This document shows positions 51,706 to 61,715 of a stretch of DNA of 64,000 nucleotides, piece after piece; position 1 is the first letter of the stretch, and each line of letters begins with the position of its first letter. Source of the stretch: Klebsiella planticola ATCC 33531 (lineage in GTDB: Bacteria > Pseudomonadota > Gammaproteobacteria > Enterobacterales > Enterobacteriaceae); NCBI RefSeq assembly GCF_000735435.1, contig NZ_JMPP01000018.1, positions 1 to 64,000 on the forward strand, in the 5' to 3' direction. Below the pieces are notes generated by a model that had not been told where the DNA came from, made no database searches, and was given only the letters and a program-made list of their open reading frames with translations. The translations under genes and the position numbers were made by a program.

Positions 51706-53313
51706 TTACTCCATACTTTTACACAGCGAGCAAATCGCGCCCTGATGTTTGTGCGAGTGCATGACGTCCGGACGTTCGTACTCTTCTTCACAGCTGACGC
51801 ACTGGTAAACGGTGATGGACGCATTGCCCTGCGCGTCGTAGCGCGGCTCGCTAATCCCGTCATCGTACTGCTTGATGTAGTAGCGCCCGCCGGTGAGGAT
51901 ACCCATCAGCGGTGTCATCACCAGCGCCACGACCAGCGCAATCAGCGGCGAGAAGGGCGCCAGCGTGGCGCCGAGCAGACCGAAGAAGGCGCAGATGGAG
52001 AGCCCGGCCGCCAGAGCAAACGAAACCACGCCCACCGGGTTAACGTTATAGATCATTCCGCGACGATATTCTGGCTGCGCCGGGGCGAGCCTGAGCAGGC
52101 CTTTGTTAACGGTGATATCGGTGGCAACCACCACCACCCAGGCAATGGCAAAGTTAGAGTAGAAACCAAGAATCCACGACAGCGCGCTGAACATATCGCC
52201 CTCCATCAGCGCCAGCGCGATGGCGAGGTTGACGATGACGAAGATAATCCGCCCCGGATAGCGTTTGGTGGTGCGCGTCCAGGCGCTGGTCCACGCCAGC
52301 GAGCCAGAATAGGCGTTGGTGACGTTGATTTTAATCTGTGAAATGACCACCAGCACGACGGCCAGGGTTAACGCCAGCCAGCCGGGTACCAGGTTATCAA
52401 AGACGCTGACGAACTGCTGTACCGGTTCGGTATTGTGCACCGCCGGGAAGCGGGTCAGCAGATAGAAGCCGAGGAAGGCGCCGATGATCTGTTTAATTGC
52501 GCCTAATATCACCCAGCCTGGGCCTGCGGAAAAGACCGCCAGCCACCAGCTTTTGCTGTTCTCTGCCGTTTTCGGCGGCATAAAGCGCAGGTAATCGATC
52601 TGCTCGCCGATCTGCATAATCAGCGACAGGCAGACGCCGGCGCCGAGCATAATGGCAGTTAAATCAACCTGCGCCGCGTTATTCTTGCCGGTGAAGTGCA
52701 TAAAGCCGTCCACCAGCGCCGGGTCTTTGGCAATCAGCCAGGCCACCGGCACCACCATCAGCACCAGCCACAGCGGCGTGGTCCACACCTGCAGGCGGGT
52801 CAGGGCTTTCATACCGTAAACGACCAGCGGCAGCACCATCAGGGTGGCGATGAGATAGCCCATCCACAGCGGGATCCCTAATCCAACCAGCAGCCCCTGG
52901 GCCATAATCGAGCCTTCAAGGGCGAAGAAGATAAAGGTGAAGCCTGCGAAGATAATGCTGGTGATGACCGAACCAAAATAGCCGAATCCGGCGCTGCGGG
53001 TGATTAAGTCGAGATCGATGTTATAGCGGGCGGCGGTAATCGCCAGCGGGATCCCGGTGAGGAAGATCACCAGCGCCGCCAGCAGGATGGCGTAAATCGC
53101 GTTGGTGGTGCCCCATGCCATGCCGATGCTGGCGCCGATGGAGAAGTCCGCCAGATAGGCGATACCGCCCAGCGCGGTCACGGCGACGACGCCGGGTCCC
53201 CAACGGCGGAAGCTCAGCGGAGCATAGCGGAGTGTATAGTCTTCCAGGGTTTCTCTGGAGCCGGATGTTCCGGTCTGGGCAGGTAACTCAGTTTTAATAT
53301 CCAGTGATGACAT
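51706..53313 (-). CDS. NCS1-family permease with Cys/His-rich tail
   Basis: This 535-residue transporter of the nucleobase:cation symporter-1 family has about twelve hydrophobic segments and blocks such as WGTTNAIYAILLAALVIFL and SQIKINVTNAYSGSLAWTSA. Substrates in the family include purines, cytosine, allantoin, hydantoins and thiamine; the substrate here is not known. The last 35 residues carry two CxxC pairs (CVSC and CSLC) with HSHKH between, like a zinc ribbon. The ATG at 53313 has AAGGA at six bases, better than the ATG two codons earlier. It stands downstream of ureG on the same strand. Confidence 0.85.
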   Translation of the reverse strand: MSSLDIKTELPAQTGTSGSRETLEDYTLRYAPLSFRRWGPGVVAVTALGGIAYLADFSIGASIGMAWGTTNAIYAILLAALVIFLTGIPLAITAARYNIDLDLITRSAGFGYFGSVITSIIFAGFTFIFFALEGSIMAQGLLVGLGIPLWMGYLIATLMVLPLVVYGMKALTRLQVWTTPLWLVLMVVPVAWLIAKDPALVDGFMHFTGKNNAAQVDLTAIMLGAGVCLSLIMQIGEQIDYLRFMPPKTAENSKSWWLAVFSAGPGWVILGAIKQIIGAFLGFYLLTRFPAVHNTEPVQQFVSVFDNLVPGWLALTLAVVLVVISQIKINVTNAYSGSLAWTSAWTRTTKRYPGRIIFVIVNLAIALALMEGDMFSALSWILGFYSNFAIAWVVVVATDITVNKGLLRLAPAQPEYRRGMIYNVNPVGVVSFALAAGLSICAFFGLLGATLAPFSPLIALVVALVMTPLMGILTGGRYYIKQYDDGISEPRYDAQGNASITVYQCVSCEEEYERPDVMHSHKHQGAICSLCKSME

Positions 53314-53468
53314 AGTCATTCCTTAATGATCAGGCATGACAGGAATTAGCAAACCTTATGCCACTTCGTAGAACAGCTGCGGCGGGCGCTGGCGGGGCGG
53401 GGATGAATAAAGAGGGGGCAGGATGTGCACCATCCGGACGCAGGTGCGCCCGGATGGTGCAGGGACGC

Positions 53469-54083
53469 TTAGCGCAGCATGCCTTTGTCGACAAGGAAGG
53501 CGATGATGTTGTTCAGGCCATCGCCGCTTTTCAGGTTGGTAAAGGTCCACGGGCGGTCTCCGCGCATACGCATCGTATCGCGCTCCATCACCTCCAGCGA
53601 TGCGCCCACATACGGTGCAAGGTCGGTTTTGTTGATCACCAGGAAGTCCGACTTCGTGATCCCCGGTCCGCCTTTGCGCGGGATCTTTTCCCCTTCCGCA
53701 ACGTCAATGACGTAGATGGTCAGGTCCGCCAGCTCCGGACTGAAGGTGGCGCTCAGGTTATCGCCGCCGCTTTCAACGAAAATCAGATCGAGGTTGCCGA
53801 ACTTTTCGCTCAGCGCTTCTACCGCCGCCAGGTTCATGGAGGCGTCTTCGCGGATCGCGGTATGTGGACATCCGCCGGTTTCGACGCCGACGATGCGCTC
53901 CGGCGCCAGAGCGCCCGCTTCGGTGAGAATACGCTGATCTTCTTTGGTGTAGATGTCGTTGGTGACGACGGCTAACTGCCAGCTGTCACGCATGGCTTTA
54001 CACAGCGCTTCCAGCAGGGCCGTTTTCCCGGAACCGACCGGGCCGCCGACGCCGACGCGCAGCGGGTGTTTGTAGTTATGCAT
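53469..54083 (-). CDS. ureG: Urease accessory GTPase UreG
   Basis: This 204-residue SIMIBI-class GTPase supplies GTP hydrolysis for nickel insertion into urease, with UreD and UreF. The P-loop [20 protein letters not shown] lies near residue 11, and the metal-binding CPH motif is in [18 protein letters not shown] near residue 70. [10 protein letters not shown] is the guanine-specificity motif. It is the last gene of the urease cluster. Confidence 0.97.
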   Translation of the reverse strand: MHNYKHPLRVGVGGPVGSGKTALLEALCKAMRDSWQLAVVTNDIYTKEDQRILTEAGALAPERIVGVETGGCPHTAIREDASMNLAAVEALSEKFGNLDLIFVESGGDNLSATFSPELADLTIYVIDVAEGEKIPRKGGPGITKSDFLVINKTDLAPYVGASLEVMERDTMRMRGDRPWTFTNLKSGDGLNNIIAFLVDKGMLR

Positions 54084-54091
54084 ACTCTCTC

Positions 54092-54766
54092 CTAGGAACG
54101 GAATAATCGGGAATACTGGGTTTCATGCCGGGCGGAAGCAATGGCGGCCAGCGGCGTGGATGAACCTATCGCGCTATCCGGCGCCGCAAGGGCGCAGGTC
54201 ATATCCGCCGCGTAGCGATCGCACAGGCGTAAAATCAGCTGCTGGGCCGCCTGCTGGCCGAAAGGAACCAGCTTAACGCCGGCCATGACCGCGCTCTCGA
54301 TCCAGCTGTAGCCAAGGCTCAGCGCCAGGTCGGGAAGCGCGATTTGCCAACGCACGCCGAGCCAGGCCATACCGGCGAGCTGACTTTGCCGACACAAAAC
54401 GCGCCACGCCGGCGGGCAATCCGGCTGCCAGTCGGCCAGCAGACGGGCAAAGGCCGCGCCGCGATTACGCTCTTCTTCACGCAGTTCGCGGGTCTCACGA
54501 CAGGCGAGCAGCCAGGCGGTCCAGCGCTGTGCTGACGGCAGATCGTCGTTTTCGCATGCCTGATACAGCCGGGCGAACAGAGGAAGATCGACGGTAAAAA
54601 AGCTCTGTTCCATCTGCTGCAGCTGCCAGCGTTCAAAAGCGGCGGCATCGGGCACCCAGCCCGCTTCCACCGCCCACTCCAGCCCTTGCGACCAGCTATA
54701 GCCGCCGACCGGGAGGTTGCTGCTGGCCAGCTGCATCAACCGCAGGCGTTTTTCCGACGTTGGCAT
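54092..54766 (-). CDS. ureF: Urease accessory protein UreF
   Basis: This 224-residue all-helical chaperone binds UreD and UreG on the urease apoprotein and gates nickel delivery. The [21 protein letters not shown] block near residue 10 is diagnostic. It starts directly against the ureE stop, showing coupled translation, and is followed by ureG after eight bases. Confidence 0.95.
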   Translation of the reverse strand: MPTSEKRLRLMQLASSNLPVGGYSWSQGLEWAVEAGWVPDAAAFERWQLQQMEQSFFTVDLPLFARLYQACENDDLPSAQRWTAWLLACRETRELREEERNRGAAFARLLADWQPDCPPAWRVLCRQSQLAGMAWLGVRWQIALPDLALSLGYSWIESAVMAGVKLVPFGQQAAQQLILRLCDRYAADMTCALAAPDSAIGSSTPLAAIASARHETQYSRLFRS

Positions 54767-55267
54767 TTAGTGACTGTGCTCGTGATGATGATCGTGGCCA
54801 TGATCGTGACTATGACCGTGGCTATGGCTATGGCCGTGGCTTTCGCTGGCGTAGGCGCCGGCTTCCGGTTCAAACGGCAGCTGCGCGAAAGTGACCTCCA
54901 GGCCGAACTGGCGCAGCATATCGTCCAGCACATGGTCGTGGTGATAGCGCAGCTCTCCGGGCATGATTTGCAGCGGAACGTGGCGGTTACCGAGGTGATA
55001 GCAGGCTTTCGCCAGCGTGAACGGATCGTCACAATGCACCACGGACACGCCTTCATCTGCGGCGATAATTTGCACAAATTCGCTGCCGTCTTCATTGCTG
55101 AGCACATCCCCACCGCGTAGCAGCAGGCCGCGCGGCAACAACAAACCGGCTTCGCGACCGTCGTTGAGGGTGACTTTGATACGACTTTTCACCCGTACAT
55201 CGATCGGTAGCGTAAGGCTGGCGGTCAGTTTGCCAGGTGAATCCACTCGTTGGGTCAGATAGAGCAT
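54767..55267 (-). CDS. ureE: Urease nickel chaperone UreE
   Basis: This 166-residue metallochaperone carries nickel to the urease apoprotein. The peptide-binding N-terminal domain (MLYLTQRVDSP...LPRGLLLRGGDVLSNEDG) and the metal-binding domain with GELRYHHDHVLDDMLRQFG near residue 108 are present. The C-terminus is a histidine-rich tail (about residues 143-166) that should bind extra nickel and is a little longer than I recall for K. aerogenes UreE. The DNA for the tail is low-complexity. Confidence 0.96.
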   Translation of the reverse strand: MLYLTQRVDSPGKLTASLTLPIDVRVKSRIKVTLNDGREAGLLLPRGLLLRGGDVLSNEDGSEFVQIIAADEGVSVVHCDDPFTLAKACYHLGNRHVPLQIMPGELRYHHDHVLDDMLRQFGLEVTFAQLPFEPEAGAYASESHGHSHSHGHSHDHGHDHHHEHSH

Positions 55268-55276
55268 CCGGACTCC

Positions 55277-56980
55277 TTAAAACAGAAAATAACGTTGCGC
55301 CATCGGCAGGACATCTGCCGGTTCGCTGGTAATCAGCTCGCCATCGATGCGCACTTCATAGGTTTGCGCGTCGACGGTGATATTGGGCTGCAGGCCGTTA
55401 TGGATCATGTCGGTCTTTTGTACCGTCCGGCAGCCTTTCACTACCGCCGTGGCGCTCTGCAGATTCAGACGCTGCGCCACGCCGCTGTCGACCGCCGCCT
55501 GCGGCAGGAAGGTGAGGCGACAGTGATGGCGAGCGCTGCCCAGCGCGCCGAACATCGGGCGGTAGTGCACCGGCTGCGGCGTCGGAATCGAGGCGTTGAT
55601 GTCGCCCATCGGTGCAATGGCGATCATCCCGCCCTTGATCACCGTGGCGGGCTTAACGCCGAAAAACGCCGGGGACCACAGCACGAGATCCGCCAGCTTG
55701 CCGACTGCAATCGATCCGACTTCATGGGCGATACCGTGGGTCAGCGCCGGATTAATGGTGTACTTGGCGATATAGCGCTTCACGCGGAAGTTGTCGTTAT
55801 CGCCGCGTTCTTCCGCCAGCGGCCCGCGCTGGACCTTCATCCGATGCGCGACCTGCCAGGTACGCAGAACGACTTCGCCGACGCGGCCCATCGCCTGCGA
55901 ATCAGACGATGTCAGCGAGAAGGCGCCGAGATCGTGCAGAACATCTTCTGCCGCGATGGTTTCCCGGCGGATACGCGATTCGGCAAACGCCACATCTTCG
56001 GCGATATCCGGATCGAGATGGTGGCAGACCATCAGCATATCCAGATGTTCGTCGATGGTGTTGACGGTATAGGGCAGCGTCGGGTTGGTTGAAGAGGGCA
56101 AAATATTGGGGTGTGCGCAGGCGGTAATAATATCCGGCGCATGGCCGCCGCCGGCCCCTTCGGTATGAAACGTGTGGATGGTTCGCCCGGCGATCGCCGC
56201 CAGCGTATCTTCCACAAAGCCGGATTCGTTCAGGGTATCGCTGTGCAGCGCCACCTGAATATCCATTTCGTCGGCAACCGTCAGCGCGCAGTTGATGGCT
56301 GCCGGCGTGGCGCCCCAGTCTTCATGAATTTTCAGGCCGATAACGCCTGCCGCGACCTGTTCGCGTAGCGCGTCCGGGTTCGAGCCGTTGCCTTTGCCCA
56401 GCAGACCGATATTCACCGGCAGACTGTCTGCCGCCTGCAGCATCCGCGAGATGTACCACGGGCCCGGCGTGCAGGTGGTGGCATGCGTCCCCGCGGCCGG
56501 GCCGGTGCCGCCGCCGACCATAGTGGTGACGCCGGAGACCAGCGCCTCTTCCGCCTGCTGCGGACAGATCCAGTGGATATGGGTATCGACGCCGCCGGCG
56601 GTGACTATTTTGCCTTCGGCGGCAATTACTTCCGTCGCCGCGCCAATGGGGATATTGACGCCAGGCTGGATATCGGGATTGCCCGCTTTGCCGATCGCCA
56701 GGATCCGCCCGTCTTTGATGCCGATATCGGCTTTAACGATCCCCCAGTGATCGACGATCAGCGCGTTGGTCAGCACCAGATCGACACAGTCGTCAGCGAG
56801 CATTTGCCCCTGGCCCATACCGTCACGGATGACCTTGCCGCCGCCGAACTTGACCTCTTCGCCGTAGGTGGTGAGATCGTCTTCGACCTCGATCCACAGT
56901 TCGGTGTCCGCCAGGCGCACTTTATCGCCGGTGGTGGGGCCAAACATGTCAGCATAAGCCTGACGTGAAATATCACTCAT
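55277..56980 (-). CDS. ureC: Urease alpha subunit UreC
   Basis: This 567-residue catalytic subunit hydrolyses urea to ammonia and carbamate at a dinickel site. Ligands are visible: [11 protein letters not shown] (His134, His136), the carbamylated lysine in [11 protein letters not shown] (Lys217), [27 protein letters not shown], and the aspartate in [12 protein letters not shown]. The mobile flap has [20 protein letters not shown]. All expected residues are intact. The start overlaps ureB by eight bases. Confidence 0.98.
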   Translation of the reverse strand: MSDISRQAYADMFGPTTGDKVRLADTELWIEVEDDLTTYGEEVKFGGGKVIRDGMGQGQMLADDCVDLVLTNALIVDHWGIVKADIGIKDGRILAIGKAGNPDIQPGVNIPIGAATEVIAAEGKIVTAGGVDTHIHWICPQQAEEALVSGVTTMVGGGTGPAAGTHATTCTPGPWYISRMLQAADSLPVNIGLLGKGNGSNPDALREQVAAGVIGLKIHEDWGATPAAINCALTVADEMDIQVALHSDTLNESGFVEDTLAAIAGRTIHTFHTEGAGGGHAPDIITACAHPNILPSSTNPTLPYTVNTIDEHLDMLMVCHHLDPDIAEDVAFAESRIRRETIAAEDVLHDLGAFSLTSSDSQAMGRVGEVVLRTWQVAHRMKVQRGPLAEERGDNDNFRVKRYIAKYTINPALTHGIAHEVGSIAVGKLADLVLWSPAFFGVKPATVIKGGMIAIAPMGDINASIPTPQPVHYRPMFGALGSARHHCRLTFLPQAAVDSGVAQRLNLQSATAVVKGCRTVQKTDMIHNGLQPNITVDAQTYEVRIDGELITSEPADVLPMAQRYFLF

Positions 56981-57293
56981 TGTTTGCCTCCAGATTCCCC
57001 ATCACCTCGCCGCGAAAGCCGTATACCGCGCGACGACCGGCGAGCGCGACCAGCTCCACTTCACGTTTTTGCCCCGGCTCAAAGCGGACCGCGGTGCCAG
57101 CGGCGATGTTCAGGCGGTAGCCGGTGGCCTGCGCCCGATCAAATTTCAGCGCCGGGTTGACCTCGGCAAAATGGTAATGCGAGCCAACCTGAATCGGCCG
57201 GTCGCCATGATTCTCAACGATAATGCTGCGGGTGGCGCGGCCAACGTTCAGAGCTATCTGGCCGGGTTGCACCTTGTATTCACCTGGGATCAT
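56973..57293 (-). CDS. ureB: Urease beta subunit UreB
   Basis: This 106-residue structural subunit starts [19 protein letters not shown] and carries the [19 protein letters not shown] motif near residue 35. It forms the (UreABC)3 trimer with UreA and UreC. It overlaps ureC by eight bases and follows ureA after nine bases. Confidence 0.97.
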   Translation of the reverse strand: MIPGEYKVQPGQIALNVGRATRSIIVENHGDRPIQVGSHYHFAEVNPALKFDRAQATGYRLNIAAGTAVRFEPGQKREVELVALAGRRAVYGFRGEVMGNLEANNE

Positions 57294-57302
57294 CGCGAAA
57301 CC

Positions 57303-57605
57303 TCAGATAATCGGGTTGTGGACGGTGACCAGCTTCGAGCCATCCGGGAAGGTGGCCTCGACCTGGATGTCGGGGATCATTTCGGGTACGCCTTCCATGA
57401 CCTGCTCGCGGCTTAACACGTGGCGGCCTTCTTCCATCAGCGCCGCCACGCTTTTACCGTCGCGGGCGCCTTCCATAATAAAGGCGCTGATTAAGGCCAC
57501 GGCTTCCGGGTAGTTCAGCTTCAGGCCGCGGGCCAGGCGACGTTCCGCCACCAGCGCGGCGGTAAACAACAGCAGCTTGTCTTTCTCTCTGGGGGTCAGT
57601 TCCAT
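57303..57605 (-). CDS. ureA: Urease gamma subunit UreA
   Basis: This 100-residue structural subunit starts [20 protein letters not shown] and includes [20 protein letters not shown] near residue 75. It is the smallest chain of the urease enzyme. It lies nine bases after ureD and is followed by ureB. Confidence 0.97.
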   Translation of the reverse strand: MELTPREKDKLLLFTAALVAERRLARGLKLNYPEAVALISAFIMEGARDGKSVAALMEEGRHVLSREQVMEGVPEMIPDIQVEATFPDGSKLVTVHNPII

Positions 57606-57614
57606 AGCGTTCTC

Positions 57615-58439
57615 TCAGGTCAACCAGATTCGGGGAAGGACCGGGGACTTTCCGGTCAGATGCGGGCGCATAAAGCGCCAGATATCACGCATCGCCCGCT
57701 GGCAAAGTAAGTTATCGTCACTTAAAAAGCGCACCGTCAGCAGGCCGTCAGTCAGCGTGGCGCCGGCATAATTTCCTAGCGTTGTGAGTCGTTCCCGCAC
57801 GCCGTCAAGCAGGGCTTCGCTGGCGGGATAGAACAGCAGAGTACCGACCCACGGGTATTGCGCCACGCTGGCCAGACGTCCGTCGGCCAGGTGCAGGCGT
57901 TCGATCAGCAGCGGAGCATCATCCATCCATACTTCAAGACGGTTGCTGAGGGCGCCATGGCTAAAGTTTTCGCCGATGACCGGGCGGCCAAGGCACAGCA
58001 GATCCCAGGCCAGCAGCGTGCTGGAGGCGCAAAGATGAAAGGCGGTGTGCAGACTGGCCCGGGCGCCCGGAAAGAAAATCGCGTCCTGCGGCAACCACTC
58101 CAGCGTCGAGCGTTCCGCCAGCGTCAGGCGCTGATGTAAATGGGCCTGCGCGCCGCTGCTGCGGTAAAATTTACTGGCGCCGGGCATGGTGATTAACGTG
58201 TGGCAGCCGCTATCGAGAGCGGCGCGAATCGTTAGCTCGTCGCCTCCAACGATCCCGCCCGGCGGGTGGAGTAAATAGAGATGACAGGTATCGTCTTCGG
58301 GGTAAAAGGGACGCTGGACGGTGAGCGGACCGACATGACGGGCGGAGGTGAGTACCGTTTTGCCGCCGCGATGTTGAAAATGAAGGTCCAGCGTAGCCTG
58401 CCAGCCTTTTTTATTCTCTGGTAACACGGTGCTGTGCAA
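57615..58439 (-). CDS. ureD: Urease accessory protein UreD
   Basis: This 274-residue scaffold recruits UreF and UreG to apo-urease and contains the channel for nickel transfer. The LLHPPGGIVGGDELTI and TMPGASKFYRSSGAQAHL blocks near residues 55-90 are diagnostic, and the ending HLTGKSPVLPRIWLT is typical. The frame begins at a TTG (58439) with AGGGG ten bases upstream; a GTG at 58427 would give a start nearer to K. aerogenes UreD. No ATG is available, so either rare start is possible. No ureR gene adjoins, so nitrogen control (NAC in Klebsiella) is likely, though no site is confirmed. Confidence 0.93.
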   Translation of the reverse strand: MHSTVLPENKKGWQATLDLHFQHRGGKTVLTSARHVGPLTVQRPFYPEDDTCHLYLLHPPGGIVGGDELTIRAALDSGCHTLITMPGASKFYRSSGAQAHLHQRLTLAERSTLEWLPQDAIFFPGARASLHTAFHLCASSTLLAWDLLCLGRPVIGENFSHGALSNRLEVWMDDAPLLIERLHLADGRLASVAQYPWVGTLLFYPASEALLDGVRERLTTLGNYAGATLTDGLLTVRFLSDDNLLCQRAMRDIWRFMRPHLTGKSPVLPRIWLT

Positions 58440-58529
58440 TGTTGTTACGCCCCTGCAAAATCAAGATAAAACAGCAGCGATGAGTATTGATCGGCGCGAA
58501 AGTATCTCGATCATATGAAAAGCTTATGA

Positions 58530-58570
58530 ATTAAAAACAAGAAAACAGCCGCCTGAGCGGCGGCCGTTTA
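58530..58570 (-). terminator. Terminator downstream of the MFS gene
   Basis: GCCGCC pairs with GGCGGC, with flanking AAAC/GTTT. On the minus strand the stem is followed by GTTTTCTTGTTTTT. It separates the transporter from ureD. Confidence 0.7.
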
Positions 58571-58582
58571 GCGAAAAGATTA

Positions 58583-60049
58583 TTACGCCTGATAATCCTC
58601 GGCGTCAATGTCATAACCCGACGGTTCCCAGCGAATAGCGAGCAGCGACAGCAGGCCAATCAGCGGCGCGGCGGCGATAATCCAAAAGACCTGGGTATCC
58701 AGGGCTGCAACCAGCAGCGGGAAGAGGAACAGCGACAGGGTTGAGCTGCTGCGCATCAGGGTCTGATTCAGGCCAACGCCGACGCCGCGCAGTGAGGTCG
58801 GATAGCTCAACGAGGCAAAGGTCATGGTGTGGGCGCCGGGGCCAAACCCCTGGCCGAACAGGAACAGCGCCAGCATCGCCACGGCCGCGATGCCTTCGCC
58901 CGCGCCGTGCGGACGGCCGATCAGCGCCAGCCCCAGCAGCGCCGCCAGCTGGCAGCTGTAGCCCGCCAGCGACATCTTCCAGGCCCCTAAACGCGGCACC
59001 AGCCGAACCGCCAGCAGACCGCCGACAAAGGCGAAGAGCAGATTCAGCGCCAGCGAGATCACAATCGTGGTCAGCATCGACTGAACAAAGAAGCTGGAGA
59101 TGATCACCGGCAGGCCGAAGGCGACGGCGTTATAGGCAAAGGAAGAGACCACCGACAGCAGCGTGGCGAGGGTGGTTCGCCGCAGATAGACGCCCTGGAA
59201 CAGACGGAAATAGTTGCTCCACTGCGCTTTTTTCACCACCGGCGTCGGGTTATCCAGCGCGTCCTGCGCCACGTGGGCGTTGATGTTATAGGCCTTGCGG
59301 AGAATGGCGGCGGCGTCGCGCAGGTTACCCTGATTGGCGGCCCACACCGGTGATTCGCTCATATAGCGGCTGCGAATGGCGATAATCACCAGCGCAGGCA
59401 CCGCGCCGAAGCCCAGAATCAGCCGCCATAGCCAGTCGCTGTGGCTTTCTGGCAGCACGGCGTAGAATAAGAGCACCAGCAGATACGAGATGCTGATGGC
59501 GGCATACCACGTCGGGCACCACATGGCGACGCTGGCCGCTTTGTTGCCCGGCCCCTTAAGCTTTGAGAACTCGCTCAGGAAGGCCATCGCCACCGGCAGA
59601 TCGATACCGACGCCGAGGCCCATGACAAAACGGGCGCCGGTCAGCACATATTCGTTGGGGGCCAGCGCGCAGGCGATCGCGGCCACCACAAAAAACAGCA
59701 TATCGGCCATAAAGACGCGGTAGCGGCCGATTTTATCCGTCAGGTAGCCGCCCAGCAGCGCGCCGACGATTGCCCCGAAGGTGATGGCCGACGCCACCAT
59801 TCCGGTACCGGCAGGGGTCAGATTGAACTCGCGGGTAATATCTTTCAGGCCGAAGGCCAGGGAGCCCAGATCGTAGGCGTCAAGAAAAATACCGCCGAGG
59901 GCGATACCCATGACGATACGCGCATTATTGCGCCCGCTGCTGCCCTCATTAATTAAACGCGATACATCGGCCGCGCCGCGTATCCACTGTACTTCCCCGC
60001 CAGGCGATCCCGCCGCTGCGACCGGATCCGCGTTGATTACGTCTGTCAT
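58583..60049 (-). CDS. MFS metabolite transporter
   Basis: This 488-residue major facilitator has about twelve hydrophobic segments and the sugar-porter-type motif GGYLTDKIGRYRVFMAD near residue 100. The N-terminal extension (about 45 residues) is hydrophilic, and FLDAYDLGSLAFGL opens the first helix. It resembles the metabolite:H+ symporters of the YaaU/YdjK type; the substrate is unknown. It is a single-gene unit between plsY and the urease cluster, which is not the E. coli arrangement. Confidence 0.85.
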   Translation of the reverse strand: MTDVINADPVAAAGSPGGEVQWIRGAADVSRLINEGSSGRNNARIVMGIALGGIFLDAYDLGSLAFGLKDITREFNLTPAGTGMVASAITFGAIVGALLGGYLTDKIGRYRVFMADMLFFVVAAIACALAPNEYVLTGARFVMGLGVGIDLPVAMAFLSEFSKLKGPGNKAASVAMWCPTWYAAISISYLLVLLFYAVLPESHSDWLWRLILGFGAVPALVIIAIRSRYMSESPVWAANQGNLRDAAAILRKAYNINAHVAQDALDNPTPVVKKAQWSNYFRLFQGVYLRRTTLATLLSVVSSFAYNAVAFGLPVIISSFFVQSMLTTIVISLALNLLFAFVGGLLAVRLVPRLGAWKMSLAGYSCQLAALLGLALIGRPHGAGEGIAAVAMLALFLFGQGFGPGAHTMTFASLSYPTSLRGVGVGLNQTLMRSSSTLSLFLFPLLVAALDTQVFWIIAAAPLIGLLSLLAIRWEPSGYDIDAEDYQA

Positions 60050-60262
60050 GATGTTGTTCTGTGCTGTTTTATAAAGGATTCAGAGTAAACATCGTGGCAG
60101 GCAGGGATAAATTATTTTTGGTTATAAGACATAGCTAAGTGATTGTTGTGAAATGATTATCTTTTGCTGAGCGGTGGGTTCAGAATGATTGGCTGCCAAA
60201 AAGGGCAATTCAGAGAGAATGTCGGGATAAAGGGGGCCCGGCGTGAGCCACCGGGCGCAAGA

Positions 60263-60883
60263 TTATTTCTGCTCAGGCGTTTTTTTGTTCTTTTTCAGCC
60301 GGGACCAGATTTTGGTTTCCTGGCGGCGCCACAGACGCTGAATATTGTCGTGATGGCGCAGCAGAATCAGGCAGGAGAGCATAGAGACCGGGAAGGTATA
60401 CTGCGGTTTGAACCACCAGACGTAGAAGGGAGCAATCAGCGCGCTGACAATAGCCCCCAGCGACGAATAGCCGCTGAGCAGGATGGTCAGCAGCCAGGTA
60501 CCCGCCATCACGCCGGTCAAATCCCAGCCGATGGGGGCGATTGCGCCGAAAGCGGTCGCCACGCCTTTACCACCGCGGAAGTTAAAGAATACCGGCCAGA
60601 TATGGCCTACGCAGGCCGCAATGGCGACCAGGCCCAGCCAGAAAGGCGTCAGGCCGAGCGCCCAGGCACCCCAGACGGGCAGCATGCCTTTGAGCACATC
60701 AAAAATAAGAACCGTTACGGCTGCTCCCTTGCCGCCAATTCGTAGTACGTTTGTCGCCCCAGGATTGCCGGAACCGCTATCGCGAGGGTCGGGCAGGCCA
60801 GCGAGACGACACACCAGAATGGCGCTGGAAATTGAGCCGCAGAGGTAGGCAAGGATAACCAGTCCAGGCGCGATTGCACTCAT
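60263..60883 (-). CDS. plsY: Glycerol-3-phosphate acyltransferase PlsY
   Basis: This 206-residue inner-membrane enzyme acylates glycerol-3-phosphate with acyl-phosphate in phospholipid synthesis. Conserved motifs [20 protein letters not shown] near residue 37 and [20 protein letters not shown] near residue 95 are intact. I used MSAIAPGL at 60883, which matches E. coli; four earlier codons are open but unsupported. It is divergent from folB. Confidence 0.95.
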   Translation of the reverse strand: MSAIAPGLVILAYLCGSISSAILVCRLAGLPDPRDSGSGNPGATNVLRIGGKGAAVTVLIFDVLKGMLPVWGAWALGLTPFWLGLVAIAACVGHIWPVFFNFRGGKGVATAFGAIAPIGWDLTGVMAGTWLLTILLSGYSSLGAIVSALIAPFYVWWFKPQYTFPVSMLSCLILLRHHDNIQRLWRRQETKIWSRLKKNKKTPEQK

Positions 60884-61113
60884 CAGCTGTTCCATTTTGA
60901 AAATGTCATTTTGTCCCCGCTCTCCTTCGCGTCGCTGATGCGCTGGCGCGCTTCTTTCGTGCCGTCATCGGAGCGTGCATTGAGCCAGAACGCTTGCTGC
61001 GCCGCTGCTTTCCTGCAATGCGAATTATTTAGGGGATGTCTTTGCATCTGTGGATAATACGCATAATTCGCCGGAAGTGGTATCCGGTTTAGCCAAAAAG
61101 CAGGCAGGTCGTG

Positions 61114-61467
61114 ATGGATATTGTATTTATAGAGCAACTTTCGGTAATCACCACTATCGGTGTTTACGACTGGGAACAAACCATTGAACAGAAGCTGGTG
61201 TTCGATATCGAAATGGCGTGGGACAACCGCAAAGCGGCAAGCAGTGATGATGTCAATGATTGCCTCAGCTATGCTGATATCAGCGAGCTGGTGATTGGTC
61301 ACGTTGAAGGCGGGCGTTTTGCGCTGGTTGAACGCGTCGCGGAAGAGATTGCCGATCTGCTGCTGGAAAAATTCCCCTCGCCGTGGGTGCGGATTAAAGT
61401 CAGCAAACCGGGCGCCGTTGCCCGGGCGGCAAACGTGGGCGTGATTATCGAGCGCAGTCGGACGTAG
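61114..61467 (+). CDS. folB: Dihydroneopterin aldolase FolB
   Basis: This 117-residue enzyme makes 6-hydroxymethyl-dihydropterin in folate synthesis. The text MDIVFIEQLSVITTIGVYDW and SKPGAVARAANVGVIIERSR matches E. coli FolB. The catalytic Glu lies in TIGVYDWEQT and Lys in VRIKVSKPGA. The ATG at 61114 is preceded by AGGTCGTG; the GTG just before is less likely. Confidence 0.96.
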   Translation: MDIVFIEQLSVITTIGVYDWEQTIEQKLVFDIEMAWDNRKAASSDDVNDCLSYADISELVIGHVEGGRFALVERVAEEIADLLLEKFPSPWVRIKVSKPGAVARAANVGVIIERSRT

Positions 61468-61715
61468 CCTTAATCTGAAACAAAACTTTTCAGGTCATAC
61501 TCGTTAAACAAATTGAGTTTATACCGGTCACAGGATCCGGCTATCGGGATATTTAATTGCCGCTCAGGGTCAGGACAGCACTCGAAATTTACGCGTACTC
61601 CGTGTACGCTCCGGTTTCCTGCGCCGTCCGTCTCCAGACTGGCCGCATCAATATCACCTGATGGAATGGTTCAGCGTATCTGGTTTTTTCATTTTACTTT
61701 TAAAGGGTTTATTGG

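Noticed and set aside
54767-54850. Low-complexity CATGATCGTG-like repeats
   Set aside because: It is the histidine-rich tail of UreE rather than an independent repeat element.
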